Assembly: GCA_013399015.1 (NCBI GenBank) | Contig: VWZX01006417.1 | Coordinates: 1,134,520 to 1,198,519 of the forward strand | DNA: 64,000 nucleotides | Source of the DNA: Galbula dea | Lineage: Eukaryota; Chordata; Aves; Piciformes; Galbulidae | Direction: 5' to 3' | Shown: one piece after another, positions 26,864-37,775 of the stretch | Layout: each line of letters starts with the position of its first letter | How positions within the stretch are numbered: position 1 is the first letter of the stretch | Translations under genes and position numbers: made by a program | Notes under the pieces: model-generated | Seen by the model: only the letters and a program-made list of their open reading frames with translations | What the model was told of the DNA's origin: nothing | Databases searched by the model: none

Positions 26864-28123
26864 TAAGGAAAAAAACACAGCTATTGTAGTCCAGTAAGTG
26901 TATGTGGTTCTCAGCAATCTGTTGGGGGAGGGAGGCTCTGATTCCTAATGAAATGTATCCCTCATTGGCAAAGAAACGAGGAGCCACATTCAGCTGCTCC
27001 AGGCTTGCTTTCTTCTTCCAGCATTGCAAATGAAATCAAAATCAAAGGAGAAACTCAAGGCTTTCTAGATGTGTACAGATTAAGAAGGAGCTGATAATCT
27101 ACTAAAGATACTTAGACCTCTCATCTTCAGGAGGGACAGTGGATATGAGGGAGTTACTTTTTGGGGGGGAAGAGGGTTGTGTTCGTTTTCATTAGGAGAT
27201 TCATTAGGACAAAGACCAAATGTGCTTAAAACCTGAGTGTGGAACAAAGTGATCTGATTTTAAAGGAGTGTTTAAACCTACTGTGGAATCTTTCAACACA
27301 ATATTTCCAGTGTAATCACTCAAAATAAACTGCAAGCAGTTTGCACAATGCCAACTCTAGGAATCTCTGTTGCCAGGGTTTCACTCAGGCAAAGAGCAGC
27401 AAGTCCTAGGGTGGCTAAAGTGACAACATCAGAGAGGCAGAGCAAGGGCAGGACTCAGCCACTGACCACTGCCTTGTTCCTCTGCTCATCTGCCTTTGAG
27501 CATGCCCACAACACATTCCTGGGACTTGCAAATTGTTTTCTCCCCACTCTTGATTTCAAGGAAGAGCAGATTTTAGGGGATGCCTCAGGCAGCCCTGTTG
27601 AAAACATCAAGGGGAGTTTGGGAGCAGGTTCTCAGTTACATCACTGCTCATCTAAATGGCTGTGAGAACTTAAAAGGGCATATAAATACCCTTAAAGATG
27701 GGTATATCAGTGCTATTTATTTACATCCTGACCTCTAGAGGCAGAAGAAGTAATTTTAGGCTGTTTTCAAATCATTCTGTTATTAAATGAAGGCTTTTAA
27801 AATGCAATCAGAAAGAGAGATTTTACTCAACTGTAACACTTTTAAGTGTAGTGTTCATATTTCTGCCATCACCTTCTATGTAGAATCTCTAGAAATGTCA
27901 ATGAATAATGGTGTTCAAGGCAAAAAAAATTCTTTTCTAGCATTAATAGTCCAACCTGGACTGCTTTTAAGAAAATGCAAGTCCAAGTTGCATGTAAGTT
28001 TAAATAGAAGTCAGTATTCAAGATTAAACCAATGACCCCTAGTTAAAAAGTGACTTTTCCTCCCTCTGTTGAACATTGTCCAGCAGATGATTAACTGCTG
28101 CAGGGTGCTATGATATGAGAATG

Positions 28124-28553
28124 ATCAGAGGGCTGGAGCACCTCTGCTACAAGAGCAGACAGAGAGAGTTGGGGTTGTTCAGCCTGGAGAAGAGAAGGCT
28201 CCAAGGAGACCTTCTTGTGGCCTTCCAGGATCTGAAGGGGGCTACAAGAAAGCTGGGGAGGGACTGTTTAGGAGGTCAGGGAGTGATAGAACCAGGGGGA
28301 ATGGATGCAAGCTAGAGGAGGGGAGATTTAGAGAGGATATGAGGAGGAAGTTCTTCACTGTGAGGGTGGTTAGACAGTGGAACAGGTTGCCCAGAGAGGC
28401 TGTGGAAGCTCCATCCCTGGAAGCTTTGAAGGCCAGGCTGGTGGGGCTGTGGACAACCTGCTCTAGTGGGAGGTGTCCCTGGCAGGCAGGGGGGTTGGAA
28501 CTAGATGATGATCTTGAAGGTCCCTTCCAACACTGACAGTTCTAGGATTCTAC
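28124..28553 (+). mobile_element. CR1 LINE 3' fragment
   Basis: Sense copy from GGGCTGGAGCACCTCTGCTA to TTCTAGGATTCT, same subfamily as the 4.5 kb copy, with a 3-base GAT duplication in the usual GATGATCTTGAAGG end. It stops about 135 bp before the FN1 exon. Confidence 0.94.
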
Positions 28554-28665
28554 TAATGAGCAAGCAAAGAAAATGCCACCAGAGCTTCCCACCAATAAAG
28601 CTGTGCCAGTGCCAAGCTCATGAATGTGATCTTGTGAAGGGTGCAGGCTTCCTCCTGACTCCAGC

Positions 28666-28680
28666 TGTGTGTGTGTGTGT
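28666..28680 (+). promoter_or_regulatory. (TG)7 tract at FN1 exon acceptor
   Basis: TG repeat 8 bases upstream of the exon 4 acceptor, replacing the polypyrimidine tract. UG repeats of this length next to a 3' splice site are known TDP-43 and CELF binding sites (CFTR exon 9 is the model case). Function here is inferred. Confidence 0.55.
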
Positions 28681-28688
28681 TTACCCAG

Positions 28689-28817
28689 AGCCTCCAGACC
28701 CTCCTGAAATCGAAATCCGAGAGGTGAGAGCACGCAGCATTGCCCTCAGGTGGACCATGGGCTTTGATGGAAACAGCCCAATCACTGGCTATGACATTGA
28801 GTGCAAGAACAAGTCAG
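28689..28817 (+). CDS. DSCAM: DSCAM exon 4 of window (first half of FN1)
   Basis: Starts the first fibronectin type III domain: EPPDPPEIEI, then the FN core tryptophan in IALRWTMGFDGNSP and the strand ITGYDIECKNKS. It is 129 bp, phase 1 at both ends, so skipping would remove 43 residues and keep the frame. The donor is gtaagaga. The acceptor is unusual: a (TG)7 tract at 28666-28680 stands where a pyrimidine tract is expected, followed by TTTACCCAG. An upstream AG at 28663-28664 would give an in-frame 24-nt extension. A CR1 copy ends about 135 bp upstream and a G-rich duplicated repeat starts about 150 bp downstream. Confidence 0.96.
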
Positions 28818-28968
28818 GTAAGAGAGAAGCCCAATCATTGCTCACCCATCCCTGAATTCCTAGCCTGAAAGAGAACTCACACATGGCAACTGCCTGATGG
28901 AAATTTGTACCATGCTTTATTTCATCTTCTGCAGGAAGATTTCTCTTCATTTGTTGTCTTTTGCTTGT

Positions 28969-29106
28969 TTGGGGGGGGGGGGGTTGTGTTTTGGTGGGTA
29001 GATGTTGCTGTTGTTGANGGAGAATTTTTTTTTTTTTTTTTGTTTTGGGTGTGTTGGGGGGGGGGGGGGTTGTGTTTTGGTGGGTAGATGTTGCTGTTGT
29101 TGAGGG
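28969..29106. repeat. Duplicated G-run / GT-rich segment
   Basis: Two near-identical blocks, each a run of 12-14 G followed by TTGTGTTTTGGTGGGTAGAT and GTTGCTGTTGTTGA, separated by a long T run. One N lies at 29018. Copy number and run lengths are uncertain. Confidence 0.85.
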
Positions 29107-30131
29107 TTTTTTTGAGGTAAGGGAATTAAGTTTAGCAATTGCTGCTTATCCTTTTCCCCAGAGAATCTGGTTCTGTGTCACTGTGATGACTTGTGCATCT
29201 TTTAGCAGGCTCCTATAGAAGAATTTACACAGAATGTGCAAATATTTTGGCATCTGAGTGAGCTTTCTCCTTTTAAACTAGTCTTTCTTATCTACTGGCC
29301 TTCTGCAGTCCTGCCCACAGTGACCCATAGTGTGAAACACCCCTGTAGAGCCTGCAGGGACATCCCCATAGGCTGCTGCAGAGGCTGAAGGAGGAACATT
29401 GCCTGCAGTAAGACAGAAAGGAAGGATGGCAACTCATAAAAGACATCAGGATGCTCTACATGGAGAAGTGCTATTATTTTGTTTGCAGCAATTGGATGCT
29501 TGGATGAAAAGGAGAGGTTCCTGTGTTTTCCTAGGATATGTCTGGGGAATAGATTAAACACAGCAGGCAGATGAAGAGTAAACATGAAGAACAACAATGT
29601 GCTCCCCCCTTTTTACAGACATATCCTAACAGCTAAGAAATTTCTACATTCCACTTGTATTTAACTGCTCCTGCATACCAACATGAGTCAGGGAAATCTC
29701 CTAAGTCCTAGAGGGTGCTGAGCCCCAAATCTAAGTACTCCCAAGCTCATGCTCACTATTTGCCTGTGGTGTGAGCTCCTGGAGTCTGGGATCAAGCTTT
29801 TTGCCTCATCTCTGCTAGTCTAAGCTCTCTCCATTCCTCTTTATTAACTCATTTTCCCCACACAACCTTCTCACTGAGTGAGGATCCCCTCAGAGCAGCA
29901 GCTCCCTTATTTCCTCACAGTAAGGAGCAGCTGTTTGCTTGGATTTGCTGCTGACCATGGAACACATTGCTCTCAGCATCACCCTTGGAGCAGTCGGGAA
30001 TGGATTTGCTTGTCACAGCAGGCAACTTCAGGGTTAATTCAGCAAGGGTAGTAGTATCCTGCTGGGTGAGATGGTGCAACATCCACTCTGCTGGTGCAAC
30101 TACTACTCTGGGCATGTTCCTGTGTGACCTA

Positions 30132-30218
30132 CTCTAGGGAATCCTGCTCTGGCATGGGGGTTGGACTAGATGATCTCCAGAGGTCCCTTCCAACCCCTAA
30201 CCCTCTGTGATTCTGTGA
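30132..30218 (+). mobile_element. CR1 LINE 3' tip
   Basis: Short sense copy: AGGGAATCCTGCTCTGGCAT, then GGACTAGATGATCTCCAGAG and GATTCTGTG. It lies about 70 bp before the next exon acceptor. Confidence 0.88.
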
Positions 30219-30291
30219 ACTACCAATTTGTGTCAGTGCCATTAACATCATCTTTGATTTGTCTGGTTTATTTTAACCTCTTATCAACTAG

Positions 30292-30459
30292 ACTCCTGGG
30301 ATTCTGTTCAGAGAACCAAAGATGTTTCCCCTCAGCTAAACCAAGCCACTATCATAGATCTCCACCCTTCCTCCACTTACAACATCCGCATGTACGCCAA
30401 GAACCGCATCGGGAAGAGCGAGGCCAGCAATGAGCTCACCATCACCACTGATGAAGCAG
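30292..30459 (+). CDS. DSCAM: DSCAM exon 5 of window (second half of FN1)
   Basis: Completes FN1: DSWDSVQRTKDVSP, then the STYNIRMYAKNRIGKS strand typical of FN3 F/G strands, ending ELTITTDEA. It is 168 bp with phase 1 at both ends, following a caactag acceptor and ending before gtaggttc. The remembered human protein has Ser where this reads Asn in the STYNIRM segment, a conservative difference. Like the previous exon it could be skipped in frame, but that would break an FN fold. Confidence 0.97.
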
Positions 30460-31605
30460 GTAGGTTCTGGTGGTGTAGCACCTAAATTCTGCTGGGAATG
30501 ATGACTCTTTGAGGTGAGCAATCTTGCCTTGAAATCCTACTTGGTGTTGCTGCAGCTGTGTGGAGAGATGGAGCAAATTGTTCCTGTAAAATACTGTGGT
30601 TTCCAAAACTTGCTGGTGCAGACCTGAAGTTGAAGCTGTTCAGTGGCATCTAGTGGTCAGAGAAGACATTGTGCTGCCGATTTTCAGCCTGGGGGCCTGG
30701 AAAAGACACACCTGTGTCTACAGTTAGGCAACTCATTGCAGTTTAGAGCTTCCTCAACAGAGATGAAGGAGGGGCAGGAGCTGATTTCTTCTCTCTGGTG
30801 GCCAGCGACAGGACCCAGGGCAATGGCATGAAGCTGTGCCAGGGGAGGCTTAGGTGAGATCTTAGGCAAAGGTTCTTCAGCCAGAGAGTGGTGGAGCATT
30901 GGTAGAGACTCCCCAGGGATGCACTCATGGCACCAACTCTCCTGGAATTCCAGAAGCATCTGGACAATGCTCTTAGACACATAGGGTGACTTTGGGCTTG
31001 TCCTGTGCCTAGGCAGGAGTTGGACTGGATGATCTTGGGGGTCCCTCCCAACTCAGGATATTCTAAGTTGTTAAACTAGGCAGAGGGTCTAGGGTAGGGG
31101 AGATGCCAGGTTCAGTGGGAGTCCCTTCCAACTCAGGAGAACTCACTCAATAAAATCCTATTTTTAGTCATAGTTTCTCCCTACTGTGTGACAATTCTGA
31201 AGGCCAGCTGAGGAGCTCCTGTCTCACCTGCTTTCACATGGGTTCTTCTGTCACCCATAGGGTTCTGAGTGCTGAAAGGCCCTCCAACCTGTTTACAGAA
31301 CAGAAGCAGCATTGTGAGTGTGTCACTGAAAAAGAAAAGTCACTGCTATTCATTCTTATTTGCCTGGCTGATCTGTTTTGGCATCTATTGTATGTCACTG
31401 TTGGCCAGGCATGACACCTCAGTAAGCAAGGTGCTAGGGCTCTGGTTTTGTTTGATGAAGTAATATCTTCAGTTTCCCATGTGATTTTGACTCAGTTCCA
31501 GTCTGGGTGATGCTGATGTGTTAAGTTGTTGACATATCATGTGAAGTGCTGAAATCTGTGTGCCTTGAAGGCCAGCTTTGATACCTCTCTCTCCTCAATT
31601 TACAG
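30460..31605 (+). other. DSCAM: DSCAM intron after exon 5
   Basis: A 1.1 kb phase-1 intron between FN1 and FN2, about a third of it one sense CR1 copy. Confidence 0.85.
30725..31065 (+). mobile_element. CR1 LINE 3' fragment
   Basis: Sense copy of a distinct subfamily marked by GGCAGGAGCTGATTTCTTCT, GCAATGGCATGAAGCTGTGC and CTCCTGGAATTCCAGAAGCA. Its sister is at 54.4 kb. The extreme 5' limit is unclear. Confidence 0.9.
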
Positions 31606-31676
31606 CACCTGATGGGCCACCACAGGATGTCCAACTTGAGCCTATATCATCACAAAGCATTAGGGTCACCTGGAAG
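31606..31676 (+). CDS. DSCAM: DSCAM exon 6 of window (start of FN2)
   Basis: The smallest exon in the window at 71 bp. It encodes the first strands of FN2, APDGPPQDVQLEPISS followed by SIRVTWK with the core tryptophan. It enters in phase 1 after a caatttacag acceptor and ends on a complete Lys codon before gtaaatat (phase 0). It forms a symmetric 312-bp pair with the next exon. It ends just before the AG-GTAAAT donor, and a stop codon soon after rules out read-through. Confidence 0.95.
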
Positions 31677-33982
31677 GTAAATATACACAGCCCAAAATAC
31701 AGATTTGGGCAGTATTTGGGTGCATTCAAAGTGGTTCCTTTGATGGGAGGGTTCTAACAACTGTGGATCAGCTGTTGGGTTTGGGAGAGACCTTGAGATA
31801 CCTTTGCTGATAAATCTTAGCTTGGCCATGAAGACTGCAGAGAAAGAACCTTCTTCTACTGGGGAGTAATAGCAGAAGCTGTTTGCCTGTCCTGGTGACA
31901 ACAACATTTTCTACTTCCCTCTGATGTCAGGGATGAGGCTATGTGCTTGCAAAATGAGCATTCACCAATTTCACTGCTTTTGGGGGCAAAATTCCTCCAA
32001 ACCACTGGAAGCAATGAGAGTTTTTAACCCCATTCCAATGGCCTTTGGGATGGAGACTGCTGAGAGAGAACAAGAGAGTGTCTCAGCATAGTCCACGAGA
32101 CCTGATGCCTCAGAGCAACTGATTTACAAATATCAGCAACTGATATTATTTAAGATGACTCCATTTTTGCCAGATTTTGCCCAGGGTTTTGACAATCAGA
32201 GAATGTTTGAAATGTTTTCAGTGGCAGGTACTTAAACCATGTTTAAAATAGGGGGTTTTTTTGTAGATAGTGCTTGTAGATGGCAGCAACCAGAATAAAG
32301 CTATCTAAGGCCAGTAGTGTCACCTCAATAGGAATGGCAGTTCCAAAATGGTATTGATAATTCCATATATTTAAGATTCTGATATATGTAGTATTAAGTG
32401 CTGGAGTAGGATGGGGGCATAAGAGTCATTGACTTCTTTAGTGATGTTAATTACTCCTGCAATAAGTGTCTTTTGCCCCATGGTTACAGACCATCCAGAA
32501 AGTCAGGACAGTAACAGTGAGCTGCTGCTTATAAACCTTAGAAATAACTTTATCTATGTGTTTTTTTAATTGATTTATACAACAATTAACCAACACAGTC
32601 CTGTGTTAATGTTGAGTCAACTCCTGAAAAGAGAGCTTTCCACAGGGCACAATCTCCATACAGTCCAGGTGGACATAGAGCTGCTGAGATGTCCAACAGA
32701 GAGACATCAGCTGGCATGAGTGTTTTGAGGAATTCAATGGTATTTTAATAATAGTGCCTTAAAAGCATAGACTTTAGGAAGTCCACCCAAAATGAAGCAT
32801 TTAGACAGGATTAACAAGGAACATTTGAAGTTTTGAGGAGTAGAACATTTCCAGGCTTTGTCCTGAAGTGCCTTGGAGTTTGTTTTATTTTGTATAAGGT
32901 TTCAAAGTGGGGAAAAAAAAACCCAAAACAAACATGTTAATATTTTATGGAAAGAAAAAATTCCCTTCACCTAACCACATGAGCTTATGGGCATCTGGTA
33001 GGAATTTGAAGGAGGTCTGGAGGATTTGAAAGAGCTTTTTTTGTCCATGTTTATCCTAATTATATCTCATACATGCAGAAAATCAGGCAGGAATATTATC
33101 ACCTATTGGAATGAGTCCCATACTATGTAAATGGGATTTTAACAGGTGTTTCTGTCAATAACAAGGTTTTCCCCTGAGTTACCAATGAGCAGAGAAATGA
33201 TCTCCACTAGTAGCCAGGTACAGAGAACCTTGCCTTGTGACTGAGAAATGCTGTACCTACTTATGGCCATCCATTGTGAACTGTCCATATTCTTGACTGC
33301 CAGATGTCCACCTTGGTTGAGTAGCTCTTCAGTATGCAGATCCCTGCTTTCCAATTCATTCTTGCCTTCAGCACTCATTATCTAATCATCTTTCCACTCC
33401 ACACACTGAGTGAACAGAAGCAGATGTAGAAGCACAGTGTCAGATTTTCCTGACCCTAAAGAAACTGATGTGAGTGCCTTCAAGAGAGCAACAAATGCCT
33501 TACCTCTAAAGGTTTAGGGAGTGAGGAGGAGGAGCTTCTGGCAACACCACAGTTAGACTAGTAGGGAGATGGTCTAGTGGTGTGGTGGTGATAGGTTGAT
33601 GGTTGGACTTGGTGATCTTAGAGGTCTCTGCCTTCATGATTTTGTGGTTCTGTCAAGCAAATACACCCTTACCTACTCATCTTGGATTGCTTCAAAGAAC
33701 AAAACATTATCAATCCAAATTAGAACTGAAGAATAGCTCTTTACCAGGTTTTCCTGTGTAGGAACCAGTCAAGAGTCTTTCTTTTGCCACAGGAGTGCAT
33801 ATAGCATGGTAAAATGTCCCAACTTCGTGTAGAGAGACTACTTCTGAATTGCTCCCCAGAAACAGGCTGCCATTTGGTAGGGGAAAACCAGTTGACTTTG
33901 TGTACAGTTCAGAAAGATTTCAGAGGACCAACTTGACTTTGGAGACATGCAGTTAACTTGTGACTTTGCATTTTCTCTGTAG
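31677..33982 (+). other. DSCAM: DSCAM intron after exon 6
   Basis: A 2.3 kb phase-0 intron inside FN2 with one short CR1 3' end near 33.6 kb. Otherwise I see only unique AT-leaning sequence. Confidence 0.8.
33566..33654 (+). mobile_element. CR1 LINE 3' tip
   Basis: Sense remnant: GTGGTGTGGTGGTGATAGG, then TTGGACTTGGTGATCTTAG and a decayed tail. Diverged, probably old. Confidence 0.82.
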
Positions 33983-34223
33983 GCTCCCAAGAAACATCTG
34001 CAGAATGGAATCATTCGTGGGTACCAGATAGGCTATCGGGAGTACAGCGCAGGAGGCAACTTCCAGTTCAACATCATCAGCATTGATACCACTGGGGACA
34101 GTGAAGTTTATACACTCAATAACCTGAAGAAATTCACCCAGTATGGCATGGTTGTCCAAGCTTGTAACAGGGCTGGGATAGGACCTTCTTCTCAGGAAAT
34201 CATCACCACCACTCTTGAGGATG
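33983..34223 (+). CDS. DSCAM: DSCAM exon 7 of window (rest of FN2)
   Basis: The longest exon here at 241 bp, giving most of FN2: APKKHLQNGIIRGYQIGYRE, a variable loop, EVYTLNNLKKFTQYGM, VVQACNRAGIGPSSQE and the closing ITTTLED. The motif LQNGIIRGYQIGYRE is the FN3 C/C' strand region. It starts phase 0 after tttctctgtag and ends phase 1 before gtaggtcc. Small differences from remembered human DSCAM (for example Met for Leu after QYG) are conservative. Confidence 0.97.
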
Positions 34224-35242
34224 GTAGGTCCTTGGCAAGCAGCTCTCGTGGGACGTGCTGCTATTTATTGCTGCCTTTCTACCTCGTTGCCTTAATTGCT
34301 TAAGAAGTGATTGTTCTAGGGGCCATAGTGGAAAGCCAGACTTTACAGGTGCTAGATACAGCAGACAGCTGGATGGGAAGAGACTGGCCAATAAGCATGT
34401 GCAATTTTCACTGCAAGAGGTGCAGAATCATCCAGGTAAAGAAACATAACTCCACTAATGTGATCTGTATCTGTTGTCCTGGTTTGGGCTAGAACACAAC
34501 TGACCCTGTTCAATAGCTTTGCTTTCCAGTTCTAGCTCAAACCAGGACACCAGTTGTGAATGGAATTGGCTAAGATCATAGCTTTCAGGAAGCAGCTCTG
34601 GTTATTTATATATGTGCAAATCCTGTTCTCTCCTCATAGCCTCAGAATGATCTCATCCTAGTTTTGAGATGCTAAGAAGTCAAACTCTGAAAGGGGAAGT
34701 GCTTCAGTTAATTTTACTGGCTTTCATTTGTCTTCAGATGAACCTGCTGTGAAACCTAGAGCTCTTCTACTGCCCAGTCCCTTACCTTGCCAGCCTAAAG
34801 AGAGATGTGTGGAGGTTTTTTAAGGATATCCAAACAGATGAGAGAAAAATCATTGCTATTTCAGAAAAAAAACCAATAATACCAACCTCTCTAATCTTGA
34901 GCAACAATTCTGATTTCTTTTCTTTTTTCCAAGCTGCATAAAAAGCACTTCTCAAACAATGAGAGGGAGTCCTCTAGTGGAAAAAGAGAACTATTCCATA
35001 TTATTCCATGTTTCAGAGGAGTATAAAAAGCAAATATCCTCAGCTATAGGGGGAAGCAGTGCATCAAAAGTCATTCCAGGGAAATCAGCTCCACCTGTGG
35101 ATTGCTTTTGCCTTGTTAACAAGTGGCAAGTGCTAATTAAATAAGGGGTGGGGGGGACAGCACTTCAAATCCAAAAGGGAGCTGAAGGGTAAGTGGTGAG
35201 TTGTACTTATCAAGTTAAAAAATGGTGACTATCTTATTCCAG
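34224..35242 (+). other. DSCAM: DSCAM intron after exon 7
   Basis: A 1.0 kb phase-1 intron between FN2 and FN3. It carries a 75-bp palindromic insertion with TGTCC/GGACA ends but no CR1. Confidence 0.8.
34475..34549. repeat. 75-bp palindromic insertion, TGTCC...GGACA
   Basis: Arms at 34475-34495 and 34529-34549 are 21-bp inverted repeats with one mismatch, starting TGTCCTGGTTTGGGCTAGAA. Ends are TG...CA as in retroviral LTRs. No clear target-site duplication. Related to the shorter element near 53.9 kb. Confidence 0.8.
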
Positions 35243-35389
35243 TGCCCAGTTGCCCTCCAGGAAATGTGCAAGCCACTGCCACATCCCCAGAAACCATCTC
35301 TATTTCGTGGTCAACCTTGGCAAAAGAAACTTTGAATGGGATTCTGCAAGGCTTCAGGGTTATCTACTGGGCCAACCTCTTGGATGGAG
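35243..35389 (+). CDS. DSCAM: DSCAM exon 8 of window (first half of FN3)
   Basis: Opens the third FN domain: VPSCPPGNVQATATSPE, the core tryptophan in ISISWSTLAKE, then LNGILQGFRVIYWANLLDG. It is 147 bp, phase 1 at both ends, between tattccag and gtgagaga. Codon 35251-35253 is TGC (Cys) where the remembered human sequence has Tyr. This would be an unpaired cysteine at the FN2/FN3 linker unless it is a sequencing error. Confidence 0.96.
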
Positions 35390-35707
35390 GTGAGAGAAAT
35401 CCAGCTCTTACCAAGTAAAAAGCTATATGTGGCCTTTTTATCATTTACTCTTTGCTGTGGAGGTATTGTGCTTTTTGTTTTCCTCTTTGGTTTAGAGAAA
35501 GCTTCACCTACCTGTGAAGGAAGCCATTCTTCACAGAGCTCTCTTCATGTAGGTTTCCACCTTGGGTTTGGCAACATCCCCTAGACCTACCACAGGGCTC
35601 CAAATGGCCTGAGCAAGTTTCATCTTAGTAACAGAGACCAACAGGTTCCTTTTATAAAGAATGATGATATGAACTTAGACCATACCTGCCCAGAGCTGAA
35701 AAGGGCT

Positions 35708-36127
35708 TCCAAAATGCTGAGGGGACTCTGTCATGGAGAAGGGCTGAGGGAGCTGGGGCTGGGTAGCCTGGAGAGGAGAAGACTCAGGGGGGAGCTTAGC
35801 AATGCTTAGCAATACTTCATGGGTGGGGGCAGAAGGATGGGGCCAGGCTTTTTTCAGTGGTGCCCAGGGACAGGACAAGAGGCAACAGGCACAGACTGGA
35901 ACAGAGGAAGTTCCAGCTCAACCTCAGGAGGAACTTCTTTCCTTGGAGGGTGGCAGAGCCCTGGCCCAGGCTGCCCAGAGAGGTGCTGGAGTCTCCATCT
36001 CTGGAGACATTCCAAAGCCACCTGGATGGGATGCTGTGCAAGCTGCTGTAGGTGAGGCTGCTGTGGCAAGGGGGTTGGACTAGATGATCTCCAGAGCTCC
36101 CTTCTAACCCCTCACGCTCTGGGATTT
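35708..36127 (+). mobile_element. CR1 LINE 3' fragment
   Basis: Sense copy of the subfamily marked by GGTGGGGGCAGAAGGATGGG, CAGCTCAACCTCAGGAGG and AGCTGCTGTAGGTGAGGCTG. Sisters lie at 48.5 and 60.7 kb. Confidence 0.93.
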
Positions 36128-36865
36128 GATTTTAGTTTGATTAGTTATCTGCTTGCTTAGCTAGTGTCCTTTTTTGGGAGATTATTGCTTATTTTTTGCC
36201 ATGGTGTATTTCCTCTTCATAGCTAAGGGCAAAAGAAGGAAGCATTTTTGGAAAAGGCCTGGTGTTTTCATGCCAACCTCTTCTGCTGTTTATGTTTTGT
36301 ACTCCTAGAATAATTCCTAGGGAAATAGACTCCTGAGAAGAAAATGAGTGAGAAGATCAAAGGAGAAATAAAAGACCTTCCTAATCTGCAATTTGTCACA
36401 TGATGATAACTCTACACATGGTCCTTCCTTGTAAATTGAATATTAGAGGGTTTGCACATGCCTTTATTCCTGCTTGCCCTGCTGACTTCTCACTGCTGTA
36501 GGGCAATGGGCTGGCTCCCTTCTTTTGCTTTCATCCCTCAGGACCATAGTTCACTCAAATATGCAATTGTTTTGCCCACCCTGACCTCTGCTGCTGTGGC
36601 AATGGGAACTCAGAGTGGAGCTGTAACTCTGAGGCTCATTGTTAACTGGTTGGAATGTTAGAGTTAGAAATATTTGGACACAAAGCACCAATTCTTTTGT
36701 CCATTTAAATGTAAAGAGTGCATAAGCAGCATACATGAAACTAGAGACATGACAGTTTAATGTTTACAGCAATGCCTCTAGGCTTTGGGTCAGATCCTGT
36801 GTGAATCTGATTAGTGCACATCTGAGCTCACATCTAACATGATGTCCTACAACATGATTGTGGCT

Positions 36866-37117
36866 ACAAGCTGAAGGAGGGGAAGTCTAGACTAGAAATT
36901 AGAAGGAGTTTCTTTAGCCAGAGGGTGGTGAGGCACTGGCACAGGTTGCCCAGCAAGGTTGTGGCTGCCCCATCCCTGGCAGTGTTCAAGGCCAGGCTGG
37001 ATGTGGCCCTGGGCAACCTGATCTAGTGTGTAGCATCTCTGCCTATGGCAGGGGGGTTGGAGCTAGATGATCTTTTAAGGTCCCTTCCAATCCAAACCAC
37101 TCCCAAGTTTCTATGAT
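36866..37117 (+). mobile_element. CR1 LINE 3' end
   Basis: Sense copy marked by AGCTGAAGGAGGGGAAGTC, GGATGTGGCCCTGGGCAACC and a GATGATCTTTTAAGG end. Sister copy at 56.3 kb. Confidence 0.93.
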
Positions 37118-37775
37118 AAAAAAGATGCTGTTCATGCAGTGCTTAAAACTGGATTTTCTTCATTTGTTCAGCTTTATTTTCTACCCTAAATATGTTTAAA
37201 GCTTCTTTTTTTTGGCCCTGAGGATTGTACTTCTTAGCTTGCTGCAAAAAAAAAAGATCATGTCTCTGCAAGGAAATCTGATTTTCCTGTGTTGAACTCC
37301 ATTGTCAGCTGCCATCAAGGGCTGTGCAGCAGCATTTGCTACAGATTTGGAAATAAAGGAGATATTTTTTGCTTGTTTTTCCTTATGAGAAATGGTCTTT
37401 TCTCAAACCCATCCAATCTTTATGAAGATAACTGCCTCTCTTCTTTTTGCTGTAGGGGATGGATTGCAGTAATCTCTTGTTAGCCCTTCTTGATGCACAA
37501 AGAGTCTTATGGCTTGGAGAAGTTTGCAGTTCTCTTCCATGGGTTTAAAAAGCAATCACCCAAACAAAAAAGAGTTTGCCAATGCAAAACCTGGTCTGCT
37601 ATGAATGGTGAAAAGTCAGGGCAGGAGGGAATTTCTTTCAGTGCCTTGTAATTGATTGTGGGTTTAAACCTCACTGCTCTCCTACACTCCTTGAGCCTGG
37701 AGACTTCTGCAGTAGGTCTCAAGAGCTGGGAGAAGAACTTGGCAATAACTCCCATTTTCCTTTTGTATTTTCTAG

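Larger units (their letters stand above)
28818..30291 (+). other. DSCAM: DSCAM intron after exon 4
   Basis: A 1.5 kb phase-1 intron inside FN1. It contains a duplicated G-run/GT-rich segment near its start and a short CR1 3' end near its finish. Confidence 0.85.
35390..37775 (+). other. DSCAM: DSCAM intron after exon 8
   Basis: A 2.4 kb phase-1 intron inside FN3 with two sense CR1 copies of different subfamilies. Confidence 0.85.
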
